A stretch of 64,000 nt of DNA from Streptomyces sp. NBC_01497 (lineage in GTDB: Bacteria; Actinomycetota; Actinomycetes; Streptomycetales; Streptomycetaceae), in the NCBI RefSeq assembly GCF_036250695.1, contig NZ_CP109427.1, positions 7,626,001-7,690,000 on the forward strand. Reading direction: 5' to 3'. The translations under genes and the position numbers were made by a program. Below the pieces are notes generated by a model. It searched no databases. It was given only the letters and a program-made list of their open reading frames with translations, and was not told the origin of the DNA. Of this stretch, positions 18,003 to 26,236 are shown in pieces (the first letter of the stretch is position 1; the number at the start of each line of letters is the position of its first letter).

Positions 18003-18950
18003 ATGAACGAAACCGACGGGACCGCGCACGCGGGCTGGGGACCGGTCGGCAGGGCCCGCAACGACCGGGTCGAGCTGGCGTACGACCGGTTCGCCGACGC
18101 GCCGGCGGACGGCGACCGCGCACCGCTGCTGCTCGTCACGGGGCTCGGCGTGTCCCGCGCGTGGTGGCCCGACGGGCTCGCCCACGCGTTCGCCGTGCGC
18201 GGATTCGCCGTGGCCCGCTACGACCAGCGCGACGGCGGCGCGTCGACCCACTTCCCCGCGACCGCGACCCGCGGTCCCCTGCGGGCGCTGTTCGGCCGCC
18301 GGGGCCCGGCGTACACGGCCGAGGACACGGCGGACGACGCGATCGCCGTGCTCGATGCACTCGGCTGGGAGTCCGCCCACCTCCTCGGCCAGTCCCTCGG
18401 CGGCGCCATCGCCCAGCGGGTGGCGCTGCGCCACCCGACCCGGGTGCGTACCCTCACCTCCGTCTCCGCGGTGCCCGGCGACGCGGCCGGCCTCGGCACG
18501 CTGCGCTTCATCCGTCTCGGCACCCTCGCCCGGCTCGCCCGGCTGTCGTTCCCGGACACCCCCGAGGGGCACACGGACGCGGGCGTCGCCGTGGCGCGGC
18601 TCATGGCCTCGCCCGGCCATCCGTACGACGAGGCGGCCGCCCGGGAACGGATCGCCGCGCTCGCGGACGCGGGCGTGATCGACGCCCCGAGCCAGAGCCG
18701 TCAGATCGGCGCCCAGTGGCACGGCCCCGCCATCGAGGCGGTCGCCGCACCCACGCTGGTCGTGCATGGCGCCGCCGATCCGCTGATCAGGGCGTCCGCC
18801 GCCCGCGCGATCGCCCGCCGGGTCCCCGGTGCCCGGCTGCGACTGCTCCCCGGCGTCGGGCACGACCTGCCCGAGCCGGTCTGGGCGGAGGTGGCGGACG
18901 AGGTGGCTGCCCACGCCGGTCTGGGCACCTGGCGGGCGAGCGGCCGGTGA
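18003..18950 (+). CDS. alpha/beta hydrolase
   Basis: A 315-residue hydrolase with the nucleophile elbow GQSLGG, an acidic residue in HGAADPL and the catalytic His in GVGHDLPE. A cap region precedes the last third. The ATG lies 8 bases after a GGGGGG tract that can serve as ribosome site; an overlapping out-of-frame ATG at 17996 is a shadow. A divergently transcribed TetR gene suggests induction by its substrate, which is unknown; esterase or lactonase activity is plausible. Confidence 0.88.
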   Translation: MNETDGTAHAGWGPVGRARNDRVELAYDRFADAPADGDRAPLLLVTGLGVSRAWWPDGLAHAFAVRGFAVARYDQRDGGASTHFPATATRGPLRALFGRRGPAYTAEDTADDAIAVLDALGWESAHLLGQSLGGAIAQRVALRHPTRVRTLTSVSAVPGDAAGLGTLRFIRLGTLARLARLSFPDTPEGHTDAGVAVARLMASPGHPYDEAAARERIAALADAGVIDAPSQSRQIGAQWHGPAIEAVAAPTLVVHGAADPLIRASAARAIARRVPGARLRLLPGVGHDLPEPVWAEVADEVAAHAGLGTWRASGR

Positions 18951-18990
18951 GCGGCCGGTGAGGGGTCGGGAGGGGTCGGGAGGGGCGGGA
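18938..18990. repeat. short tandem repeats across the hydrolase stop codon
   Basis: GAGCGGCCGGT occurs twice in tandem (18938-18959), with the hydrolase stop codon in the junction, and is followed by AGGGGTCGGG twice plus a variant (18961-18990). This looks like slippage-prone sequence; the first repeat extends the coding end. Confidence 0.6.
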
Positions 18991-18996
18991 ACAGCT

Positions 18997-19013
18997 TGCA
19001 TCTATGCATGCAT
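18997..19013 (+). promoter_or_regulatory. candidate GntR operator (overlapping TGCAT palindromes)
   Basis: TGCATCTATGCA (18997-19008) is a perfect palindrome around CT and runs into ATGCATGCAT (19004-19013), another perfect palindrome. They lie 11-27 bases upstream of the presumed -10 of the GntR gene, a position suited to autorepression. Confidence 0.5.
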
Positions 19014-19035
19014 CCAACGCTGATATCGTGCGGCC

Positions 19036-19719
19036 ATGCACGATCCCACGCGCCCGGCCCGGACCTCGGCGTCCGACACCGCCTACGCGCTCACCAAGGA
19101 ACTCATCCTCACCGGCCGGCTGCCCGGGGGGAGCCTGATCAGCGAAGGCGAGATCGCCGAGCGGGCGTCGCTCAGCCGCACGCCCGTACGCGAGGCGTTC
19201 CTGCGGCTCCAGAGCGAGGACCTGCTCGAACTCCACCCGAAGCGGGGGGCCGTCGTCGTCCCGGTCAGTCCCGGCGAGGCGCAGGACGTGCTCGAACTGC
19301 GCCAGGCCCTGGAGACGGCCGCCGCGGCGCGCATCGCACGCCGAGGTCTCGGGGCGCACGACGAGGAGCGGCTGCGGGAACTGATCGAGAGCCAGGGCGA
19401 ACGGGCCGCGGCGGCGGACGTCGAGGGGTTCGCCGAGGTGGACGAGGCGTTCCACCGCGCCCTCGTGGACGCGTCGGGCAACGCCCTGTCCAGCCGCTTC
19501 TACGGCACCCTCACCGACCGGCAGCGCCGTATGAGCGTCTTCGCCCTGACGCCGCGCCCTGAACGGCTGGGCCTGCTGGTCGAGGAGCACACCCGGCTCC
19601 TTGGCCTGCTGCGCGACGCGGACGTGGCCGGTTTCACCGCCGCGCTCGACGCGCACCTCACCGGCACCCACCAGGGCGTTGCCGCGCCCGGCGGGGCACG
19701 GGACGGGGGAGCGGCGTGA
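19036..19719 (+). CDS. GntR-family (FadR/FCD subfamily) transcriptional regulator
   Basis: A 227-residue repressor-type protein. The winged helix is at residues ~10-75 (ALTKELILTGRLPGGSLISEGEIAERASLSRTPVREAFLRLQ), and an FCD ligand domain follows (ELRQALETAAAARIA, EVDEAFHRALVDASGN, EHTRLLGLLRD). There is no Shine-Dalgarno; TATCGT at 19024-19029, six bases before the ATG, is a good -10, so the mRNA is probably leaderless. The stop overlaps the next start (GTGA), coupling it to the MFS transporter that it likely controls. Confidence 0.92.
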   Translation: MHDPTRPARTSASDTAYALTKELILTGRLPGGSLISEGEIAERASLSRTPVREAFLRLQSEDLLELHPKRGAVVVPVSPGEAQDVLELRQALETAAAARIARRGLGAHDEERLRELIESQGERAAAADVEGFAEVDEAFHRALVDASGNALSSRFYGTLTDRQRRMSVFALTPRPERLGLLVEEHTRLLGLLRDADVAGFTAALDAHLTGTHQGVAAPGGARDGGAA

Positions 19720-20981
19720 GCGGCCCGCCCGCGGGCACGCGTGCCCGCGCGGAAGCGGGGACCGCCGCCGCGACCGGGAGCCAGGCCCGCACCGCCGCCT
19801 TCGCGATGTTCGCCTGCGGCTGGGGAGGCAACCAGTTCACCCCCCTGCTCCTGATGTACCGGCGCGTCGGCGGCTACTCCGTGCTGAGCGTGGACGCCTT
19901 CCTCGGCGCCTACGTCGTCGGCCTCATCCCGGGCCTCCTCCTCGCGGGCCCGCTCTCGGACCGCTACGGCAGGCGACGCGTCATGCTCGCGGGCACCGCC
20001 GCGTCCGCCGCGGCCAGCGCGGTCCTCGCGTTCGGCGTGGACGGCGCCGTGCCCATATACGCGGGCCGGCTGCTGACCGGGGTCGCCGTCGGCATCGCCA
20101 TGTCCGTCGGAAGCAGCTGGGTCAAGGAGCTGTCCGCGGACGCGGCGGACCCGACCCTCGGCGCCCGCCGCGCCTCCCTCTGGCTCACCGCCGGGTTCGG
20201 TCTCGGCGCGGGCGTCGCGGGCGTCCTCGCCCAGTGGGGGCCGTGGCCCATGGTCCTGCCCTACGTCGTGCACATCACGCTCACGCTGCCCGCGCTCTTC
20301 CGCCTGCCGCGGGTGCACGAGACCCGCGGCGCTCCGGCCGGCGCCCGCCGCGGCCTGCTCGCCGACCTGCGGGTGCCCGCGCACGGCCGCCGCCGCTTCC
20401 GGCTGCTCGTGCTGCCCATGGCGCCCTGGGTGTTCGGCGCCGCGGGACTCGCCTACGCGGTGATGCCGCAGTTGGTGGACGACCGCCTCGGCGACTGGGG
20501 GCTCCTGTACGCGACCGCGCTGACCGTCCTCTACCTGGGCACCGGCGTCGCCGTGCAGCCGCTCGCCAAACGCCTCGACCGTGCGGCGGCCGGGCCGAAT
20601 CCCGGTGTCGTCGCCATGACCGTCCTCCTGGCGGGCACCGTCCTGTGCGCCGCCGACGCCGCCCTGCGCTCGCCCTGGCTCGCGCTGGTGGCGGCCGTGG
20701 TCCTCGGCGCCGGCTACGGCATCGCCGTGGTCACCGGCCTGCTGCAGGTGCAGCGCATCGCCTCGGCGGACGACCTCGCCGGGCTGACCGGCGTGTACTA
20801 CACGCTCGCGTACGCGGGATTCCTGCTGCCGACCGTGCTGGCCCTGGTCTCCTCCCAGGTGTCCTACCCCGTGCTCCTGACCGTGGTGGCACTGATCGCC
20901 GCGGGTTGCCTCGCCGTCGTCGCGGCCGGCGCCCGCAGGCAGCGCCGGGAGGCCGAGGAGCCCGTGGCGACCGGCGTCTGA
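19716..20981 (+). CDS. MFS transporter
   Basis: A 421-residue membrane protein with about 12 predicted helices in two halves. The cytoplasmic loop 2-3 motif is SDRYGRRRVMLAG, and TM4 contains GRLLTGVAVGIAMSVGSSWVKEL. The GTG start overlaps the GntR stop by four bases, so the pair forms an operon whose repressor probably senses the transported compound or a derivative. The substrate is unknown; aromatic acid or drug transport are both possible. Confidence 0.9.
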   Translation: MSGPPAGTRARAEAGTAAATGSQARTAAFAMFACGWGGNQFTPLLLMYRRVGGYSVLSVDAFLGAYVVGLIPGLLLAGPLSDRYGRRRVMLAGTAASAAASAVLAFGVDGAVPIYAGRLLTGVAVGIAMSVGSSWVKELSADAADPTLGARRASLWLTAGFGLGAGVAGVLAQWGPWPMVLPYVVHITLTLPALFRLPRVHETRGAPAGARRGLLADLRVPAHGRRRFRLLVLPMAPWVFGAAGLAYAVMPQLVDDRLGDWGLLYATALTVLYLGTGVAVQPLAKRLDRAAAGPNPGVVAMTVLLAGTVLCAADAALRSPWLALVAAVVLGAGYGIAVVTGLLQVQRIASADDLAGLTGVYYTLAYAGFLLPTVLALVSSQVSYPVLLTVVALIAAGCLAVVAAGARRQRREAEEPVATGV

Positions 20982-21148
20982 GCCGCCTGGGGCCCGGCCT
21001 CGACGGGGGCCAGGAGGCGTCTTCGGGCGCACGCCATCGGTGGCGCACCGTCACCCGCCGCCCGCCCGCGCCCCGTACGGCCCAGGGCCCGGCCCGCGGG
21101 CACCCCGCCGACGCGCGCTCACGGCCGGGCTCTGGCAGCGTGTCGCGT

Positions 21149-22300
21149 ATGACGACGAGCACCACGCTGCGGTCCCTGCTCTCCCGCTGGACCGTCGCGG
21201 TGCCCGTCGTCGCCTTCGTCGCGCTGCTGCTGAGCTGGGGCCGCAAGGGCCTGCCCGGCTTCGCCGTGGCGCTCGTCGCCCTCTGTCTCGCGGGTGCCGT
21301 CCTCGCCGCCGTCCACCACGCGGAGGTGGTGGCGCACCGGGTGGGGGAGCCGTTCGGATCGCTCGTCCTCGCGGTCGCCGTCACCCTCATCGAAGTGGCC
21401 CTCATCGTCACCCTGATGATCGACGGCGGCGCCAGGAGCCACGCGCTCGCCCGCGACACCGTCTTCGCCGCGGTCATGATCACCACCAACGGCATCGTGG
21501 GTCTGTGCCTGCTGATCGGAGCGCTGCGCCGCCGCGTCGCGGTCTTCAGCGCCGAGGGCGCGAGCGCGGCGCTCACCACGGTCGGCACGCTCGCCGCCCT
21601 GGGCCTCGTCCTGCCGACCTTCACCACCAGCACGCCGGGACCGCGCTTCTCCGGTTCCCAGCTGACCTTCGCCGCGATCACGTCCCTCGCCCTCTACGCG
21701 CTGTTCGTCACCGTGCAGACCGTCCGCCACCGCGAGTACTTCCTGCCGGTCGACGACGAGGGCCGGCCGTACGAGGCAGGCGGCGGCCGGAACGCGGACG
21801 ACGAAGCGGACGAGGAGGAAGCCGGCCACGGTGGACGCCCCACGCGGCGCGCCGCGCTGCTGAGCCTCGTCGTGCTGCTGCTGGCCCTGGTGGCCGTCGT
21901 CGGGGACGCCAAGGCGGTCTCGCCGACCATCGAGTCGGGTGTCGAGTCCGCCGGCCTGCCCCAGGCCGTCGTCGGCGTGATCATCGCCCTGCTCGTCCTG
22001 CTGCCCGAGACACTGTCCGCCCTGCGGGCCGCCCGCCGCGACCACATCCAGACGAGCCTCAACCTCGCGTACGGCTCGGCCATCGCGAGCATCGGCCTGA
22101 CCATCCCGGCGATCGCGCTCGCCACCGTCTTCATCAAGGGCCCGCTCGTCCTCGGCCTGAACCCCACGCACATGGTGCTGCTCGCGCTGACCCTGGTGGT
22201 GAGCGCCCTGACGGTGCTGCCGGGCCGTGCCACCCTGCTGCAGGGCGGGGTGCACCTGGTGCTCTGCGCGGCGTTCATCTTCCTCGCGGTCAGCCCGTAG
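21149..22300 (+). CDS. chaA: Ca2+/H+ (cation/proton) antiporter
   Basis: A 383-residue integral membrane protein of the CaCA superfamily, ChaA branch. The two conserved alpha repeats are visible: VGEPFGSLVLAVAVTLIEVALI in the first half and LLPETLSALRAARRDHIQTSLN followed by LAYGSAIASIGLTIP in the second. An acidic loop (NADDEADEEEAGHGG, ~residues 210-230) separates the halves, as in E. coli ChaA. It should export Ca2+ or Na+ in exchange for protons. ATG 21149 has no clear ribosome site; an in-frame GTG lies at 21140. Confidence 0.9.
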   Translation: MTTSTTLRSLLSRWTVAVPVVAFVALLLSWGRKGLPGFAVALVALCLAGAVLAAVHHAEVVAHRVGEPFGSLVLAVAVTLIEVALIVTLMIDGGARSHALARDTVFAAVMITTNGIVGLCLLIGALRRRVAVFSAEGASAALTTVGTLAALGLVLPTFTTSTPGPRFSGSQLTFAAITSLALYALFVTVQTVRHREYFLPVDDEGRPYEAGGGRNADDEADEEEAGHGGRPTRRAALLSLVVLLLALVAVVGDAKAVSPTIESGVESAGLPQAVVGVIIALLVLLPETLSALRAARRDHIQTSLNLAYGSAIASIGLTIPAIALATVFIKGPLVLGLNPTHMVLLALTLVVSALTVLPGRATLLQGGVHLVLCAAFIFLAVSP

Positions 22301-22350
22301 CGGGGAGGGACCGGCGAGGCGGCCGACGTTGCCGGTGCTGCGGGCGAGGT

Positions 22351-22374
22351 GCCGGGCCCCCGCACGGGCCCGGC
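22351..22374. terminator. bidirectional hairpin terminator
   Basis: Nine-base arms GCCGGGCCC / GGGCCCGGC with a CCGCAC loop lie between convergent chaA and paaK. Confidence 0.6.
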
Positions 22375-22386
22375 TGCCGGGGTGCG

Positions 22387-23679
22387 TCAGGCCGCCTTCT
22401 CGCGCAGGTCCACGATCCGGCGGATCTTGCCGACGGAGCGCTCCAGCGTCTGCGGGTCCACGATCTCCACCGCCACCGAGACGCCCACCCCGTCCTTGAC
22501 CGCTGCCGCGATCGTCCGTGCCGCTTCGGCCCGCTGCGACGGTGTCGCCCCCGCGCGGGCCTCCGCCCGTACCGTCAGCGCGTCCATCCGGCCCTCACGC
22601 GTCAGCCGCAGCTGGAAGTGCGGAGCGACGGTGGGCGTGCGGAGCACGATCTCCTCGATCTGCGTCGGGAAGACGTTCACCCCGCGCAGGATCACCATGT
22701 CGTCGGAGCGGCCCGTCACCTTCGCCATGCGCCGGAACACCCGCGCGTCGCCCGGCAGCAGCCGGGTGAGGTCACGGGTGCGGTAGCGGATCACCGGCAT
22801 GGCCTCCTTCGTGAGGGAGGTGAGGACGAGCTCGCCCTCCTCTCCCTCGGGCAGCACCTCGCCGGTCACGGGGTCCACGACCTCCGGATAGAAGTGGTCC
22901 TCCCAGATCGTCAGCGCGCCCTTGGCCTCCACGCACTCCTGGGCGATCCCCGGCCCCATCACCTCGCTGAGGCCGTAGATGTCGACCGCGTCCAGCGCGC
23001 ACCTCTCCTCGATCTCCCGCCGCATCTCCTCGGTCCACGGCTCGGCGCCGAAAATGCCCACCTTCAGCGAGGTGGAGCGGGGATCGACGCCCTGCCGCTC
23101 GAACTCGTCGAGCAGCGTCAGCATGTAGGACGGCGTCACCATGATGACCTCGGGACGGAAGTCCTTGATCAGTTGCACCTGCCGGGCCGTCATGCCGCCC
23201 GACGCGGGGATCACCGTGCAGCCGAGGCGCTCCGCGCCGTAGTGCGCCCCGAGGCCGCCGGTGAACAGGCCGTATCCGTATGCCACGTGCACCTTGTGGC
23301 CGGGCCGCCCGCCGGCCGCCCGGATCGAACGCGCCATCACATCGGCCCAGGTGGTCAGGTCACGCTCCGTGTACCCGACGACGGTGGGCAGGCCGGTCGT
23401 GCCGCTGGAGGCGTGGATGCGGCGGATCCGGGACTCCTCGACCGCGAACATCCCGAACGGGTAGTTCTCCCTCAGGTCCGCCTTCGAGGTCAGCGGGAAG
23501 CGCGCCAGGTCGGCCAGGGTCCCGCAGTCCTCGGGGCGCAGGCCCGCCGCGTCGAAGGCCGCCCGGTAGAAGCCGACGTTGTCGTAAGCGTGGCGCAGCG
23601 TGGCCCGCAGCCGCTCCAGCTGCAGCGCGACCAGATCCGCACGGGTCAGCCGCTCCCCGGGGTCGAGCAGAAGTTCCAT
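22387..23679 (-). CDS. paaK: phenylacetate--CoA ligase
   Basis: A 430-residue ANL-family ligase that activates phenylacetate to phenylacetyl-CoA with ATP. Family features are the N-terminal LRHAYDNVGFYRAAFD helix, PLTSKADLRENYPFG, the nucleotide loop SSGTTGLPTVVGYT (~91-104), YGYGLFTGGLGAHYG, the YGLSEVMGPG motif, and GRSDDMVILRGVNVFPTQIE near the mobile C-domain. A GGAAGGGAG ribosome site lies about 7 bases before the ATG. No other paa genes are in the window, so this may be a solo or alternate copy, possibly serving antibiotic or siderophore precursor supply. The upstream palindrome suggests TetR/PaaR-type control. Confidence 0.93.
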   Translation of the reverse strand: MELLLDPGERLTRADLVALQLERLRATLRHAYDNVGFYRAAFDAAGLRPEDCGTLADLARFPLTSKADLRENYPFGMFAVEESRIRRIHASSGTTGLPTVVGYTERDLTTWADVMARSIRAAGGRPGHKVHVAYGYGLFTGGLGAHYGAERLGCTVIPASGGMTARQVQLIKDFRPEVIMVTPSYMLTLLDEFERQGVDPRSTSLKVGIFGAEPWTEEMRREIEERCALDAVDIYGLSEVMGPGIAQECVEAKGALTIWEDHFYPEVVDPVTGEVLPEGEEGELVLTSLTKEAMPVIRYRTRDLTRLLPGDARVFRRMAKVTGRSDDMVILRGVNVFPTQIEEIVLRTPTVAPHFQLRLTREGRMDALTVRAEARAGATPSQRAEAARTIAAAVKDGVGVSVAVEIVDPQTLERSVGKIRRIVDLREKAA

Positions 23680-23698
23680 GGCGTGCTCCCTTCCGTCG

Positions 23699-23712
23699 AC
23701 CGATCATTCGGT
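23699..23712 (-). promoter_or_regulatory. candidate TetR/PaaR-type operator upstream of paaK
   Basis: ACCGATCATTCGGT is a palindrome with perfect ACCGA/TCGGT arms, 20 bases upstream of the paaK start. Sites with ACCG/CGGT halves are known for TetR-family PaaR repressors of phenylacetate genes. No such repressor is encoded in the window. Confidence 0.55.
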
Positions 23713-23813
23713 AGAGCGGTCTCGGATCAAGTTATTCAGCCACCGTGGCCGAGCGTCAATAGGCGGGACGGTCGTGGCGGGCCCCCCGGGCCCACGGCTG
23801 CGATCATCGGGTC

Positions 23814-24542
23814 ATGGCCTCTTCACCGACCGACACGCGGGCGCACCCCGCGCTGCCCCCGGTGCGCACCGTCCGGGTGAACGGGCTGCGCCTCGCCTAC
23901 CGGACCTGGGGCGAGGAGCACGGGACGGCGCCCGTCGTCCTCGTGCACGGCCGGACCGCCGACAGCGGCGACTGGGCGGGGATCGCGCGGGCTCTCGCGG
24001 GGCGGCGCCGCGTCGTCGCGCTCGACCAGCGCGGCCACGGCCGCAGCGACCGGCCCGGTACCTACACGCTGCCCGCCTTCCGCGACGACCTCGGCGGCTT
24101 CCTGACCGCCCTCGGACTGACGGGCGCGGACGTCGTCGCCCATTCGATGGGCGGCTTCGCCGCGTCGCTGCTCGCCCAGGAGGCGCCGGACCTCGTCGCG
24201 CGGCTCGTCCTGGAGGAGTCCCCGCCGCTGCTGCCGTTCGACCCGCCGCGCCCGCCCGCCGTGCGGCCCCCAGGAGAACTCGGCTTCGACTGGGCACTGG
24301 TGCCCGCGGTGGACGCCGCGCTGAACGCGCCGGACCCCGCGTGGTTCGAGGGTCTCGTCCGCATCCGGGCGCGCACGCTCGTCGTCGCCGGCGGTCCGGA
24401 CAGCCCCTTCCCCCAGCAGTGGTTCGTCCGGCAGGCCGCCCGTGTCCCGGGCGCGGAACTGGTCACGATCCGGGCGGGGCACCTCGTGCACACGACCCGT
24501 CCCCGGGAGTTCCTCGCCGCGCTGGCCGATTTCGGCATCTGA
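23814..24542 (+). CDS. alpha/beta hydrolase
   Basis: A 242-residue hydrolase. The oxyanion-side HG is in LVHGRTADSGDW, the nucleophile elbow is AHSMGG and the catalytic His is in RAGHLVH. The lid region (residues ~145-175) is shorter than in lactonases. GATCAT lies six bases before the ATG and no ribosome site is visible, so it may be leaderless. It is divergent from paaK across 134 bases; a functional link to phenylacetate metabolism is possible but not shown. Confidence 0.87.
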   Translation: MASSPTDTRAHPALPPVRTVRVNGLRLAYRTWGEEHGTAPVVLVHGRTADSGDWAGIARALAGRRRVVALDQRGHGRSDRPGTYTLPAFRDDLGGFLTALGLTGADVVAHSMGGFAASLLAQEAPDLVARLVLEESPPLLPFDPPRPPAVRPPGELGFDWALVPAVDAALNAPDPAWFEGLVRIRARTLVVAGGPDSPFPQQWFVRQAARVPGAELVTIRAGHLVHTTRPREFLAALADFGI

Positions 24543-24549
24543 CGCGTTC

Positions 24550-24749
24550 CTGAGCCGGGCGCACCCCCCGTACGCGGCGCTCCGAGCCGGGCGTGCCCGC
24601 GTACCCCTGGATTTCTGGGCCGGACGTGCCCGCGTGCGCCCGGATCCCTGATCCGGGCGGGCCTGGGTATCCCCGGGTCCCTGAGCCGGACGTACGTGCC
24701 CGTACCCCTGGATCTCTGAGCCGCACGTGCCCGGCCCGCCCCCTGGGGC
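24550..24749. repeat. degenerate 33-bp tandem repeat, six units
   Basis: Units start at 24550, 24582, 24615, 24648, 24681 and 24716 and measure 32, 33, 33, 33, 35 and about 34 bases. Each begins CTGAGCCGG(A/G)CG or a close variant and most end with CCTGGAT-type sequence. A 33-base period equals 11 codons, so repeat-like peptides appear in all frames, but no ribosome site or stop pattern supports translation. Confidence 0.75.
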
Positions 24750-24925
24750 CGGCGCTGCCGCTCCCGCGTTCCCGAGCCCCAAGCCCGTCCCGGGACACGG
24801 CTTCCCAGCGTGTCCGGGACGCGCCCTGGGCAGCACGCGACGGATGGCGGAAACGTCCCGGTAGATCACCCCGACCCGCCGCGGTAGAGGGGTCGCCCCC
24901 GCTCCGGCCCAGGCGGCAGAACCCG

Positions 24926-24931
24926 TACGAT
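24926..24931 (+). promoter_or_regulatory. -10 of a probable leaderless promoter
   Basis: TACGAT followed by six bases (GGGCAG) and then ATG matches the TAnnnT-N6/7-ATG pattern of leaderless Streptomyces promoters. Confidence 0.5.
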
Positions 24932-24937
24932 GGGCAG

Positions 24938-25438
24938 ATGTCCTTCCTCCGCCGCCGCAGCGCAGCCACGCCCGCGGGCCCCGACTTCGACGTCCTGGCC
25001 ATGGATCCCGGCGACTGGCCGGGCAACCTGGGCGCCGGCCTGCTCCCCGCACCCGACGGGAGCTGCCAGGGCGTGTTCCTGCGGTACGACCTGTTCGGCG
25101 GCCGCGGACCCGCGATGATCATCGGCAACCTCCCCGAGGGCTCGCCCGCCCGCGAGGTCGCCGAGGGCGAGGTCCCCTTCGAGGTCGCCCAGCTGCTGCT
25201 CGCTCTGGAGAACGACGAGCCCGTGGAGGTCGTCGGCGCGGAGGACATGCCCGTGATGCAGGGGGACAACCTGCTCATCGTGCGCCGGCTCAAGCTCTCC
25301 GAGGAGCGCATCTCCTGCGTGCAGTTCGACCGCAGTGACAACGTCCTCGTCACCATCGCCAGCTGGGACCGGCCCATCACCGACGACCTGTACGTACTGC
25401 TCAAGCCGCTGCCGGCGGAGCTCTTCCAGCAGGGCTGA
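24938..25438 (+). CDS. conserved hypothetical protein
   Basis: A 166-residue soluble protein starting MSFLRRRSAATPAGPDFDVLAMDPGDWPGN. It has no signal peptide, membrane helix or catalytic motif that I recognise. Alternating hydrophobic and acidic stretches (VEVVGAEDMPVMQGDNLLIVRRLKLSEERISCVQF, shown here in separate parts as VEVVGAEDMPV and LLIVRRLKLSEE) indicate a beta-rich single domain. Codon use is typical. It is flanked on both sides by tandem repeats. I do not recognise a function. Confidence 0.8.
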   Translation: MSFLRRRSAATPAGPDFDVLAMDPGDWPGNLGAGLLPAPDGSCQGVFLRYDLFGGRGPAMIIGNLPEGSPAREVAEGEVPFEVAQLLLALENDEPVEVVGAEDMPVMQGDNLLIVRRLKLSEERISCVQFDRSDNVLVTIASWDRPITDDLYVLLKPLPAELFQQG

Positions 25439-25500
25439 TCCGGCGGGGCCGACACCCACCCCCGCGCCCGGTTTCGCGCCGCCCCGCTCGGACGCGGGCA

Positions 25501-25594
25501 TCCCCGAGAACGTCGCTCGACGCGGAACGCCGGTATTCCCGAGAACGTCGCTGGACGCGGAACGCCGGTATCCCCGAGAACGTCGCTGGACGCG
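25501..25594. repeat. 35-bp tandem repeat, 2.7 units
   Basis: Two full units (25501-25535 and 25536-25570) differ at only two or three positions; a third is partial (25571-25594). The core is CCGAGAACGTCGCTGGACGC followed by GGAACGCCGGTA. The unit is unrelated to the 33-bp repeat located 750 bases upstream. Confidence 0.85.
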
Positions 25595-25659
25595 GCGACG
25601 GGCACCATGCTCGGGCGCCGTCCCCGGGCCGCTGTACCTGGTGGGCCCCGCGTCCGCGC

Positions 25660-26119
25660 TGCGATAGCAGGCCGCCGGCCGTCTCGTCAAGCGCGGACTC
25701 ACCGCAGGGCCGGCCACGGCGCCGCGCCTGGAACTGCGGCCCGTGCTCGACGCGTACGCCGGCGCGAGGGCCCGGCGCGCACACCCGGCGCGAGGGGCCG
25801 AGGCGCTGAAGCGGTTCGACACGGCCGGGAGCGGCGTACGTGCGCGTAATTCGACGAGGTGTGCGAGTCCGTACGCGAGAGGCGGGCCGAACTCGTCGTG
25901 CTGGAAGGGGACTTCGACACGACGGTCCGAATGGACCACGGCCGTCTGCTGCCCGCCGAGGACTCGCCAGGCGCCCGGTCCGAGGCGCGCGACGACATCG
26001 TGGACGATCTCGTCGGGTCCGCACCCGACGGCGGCGCCCGGGTGGTCCTCCTCCCTGGTGACGCCTTCGTCCAGCGCGGCCGGATCGCCGCCGTCCTGCG
26101 CTGCTGGCGCCCGTCGTAG
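25660..26119 (+). pseudogene. degenerate C-terminal remnant of a baeRF-like (eRF1-related) protein
   Basis: Two frames carry consecutive parts of one domain. Frame A (about 25665-25845) reads GRLVKRGLTAGPA ... LELRPVLDAYAGARARR ... GAEALKRFD. Frame B (about 25853-26119) reads FDEVCESVRERRAELVVLEG ... GRLLPAEDSPG ... DDIVDDLV ... GRIAAVLR. Intact actinobacterial proteins of the bacterial archaeo-eukaryotic release factor group, as I remember them, have the order RPVLDAY, LLVVEEG, PAED, DDAVDELIE and RVALTLR. The N-terminal half is missing and at least one frameshift separates the parts, so this is a relic. The family call is from memory and moderate. Confidence 0.5.
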
Positions 26120-26236
26120 GTCCCCGCCCGCCCGCCGTCCGGTGACCGCGTAGGCGTGTGACCGCGTGGCCGCCACGCGGACGACCGGCCCGGCGGCCTC
26201 GTGCATCCCTGCCGGCGCCGCCGCCGGCAGGCGCGC

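Larger units (their letters stand above)
24543..24937. other. 395-bp intergenic region with minisatellite
   Basis: The first half (24550-24749) is a degenerate 33-bp tandem repeat described separately. From 24750 to 24925 the sequence is unremarkable. The end holds a leaderless-type -10 for the following gene. No coding gene is supported. Confidence 0.6.
25439..26236. other. 798-bp stretch with repeats and gene remnant
   Basis: This holds a 35-bp tandem repeat (25501-25594), a degenerate baeRF-like pseudogene (about 25660-26119) and 117 unremarkable bases before the phosphotransferase stop. No intact gene is supported. Confidence 0.6.
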
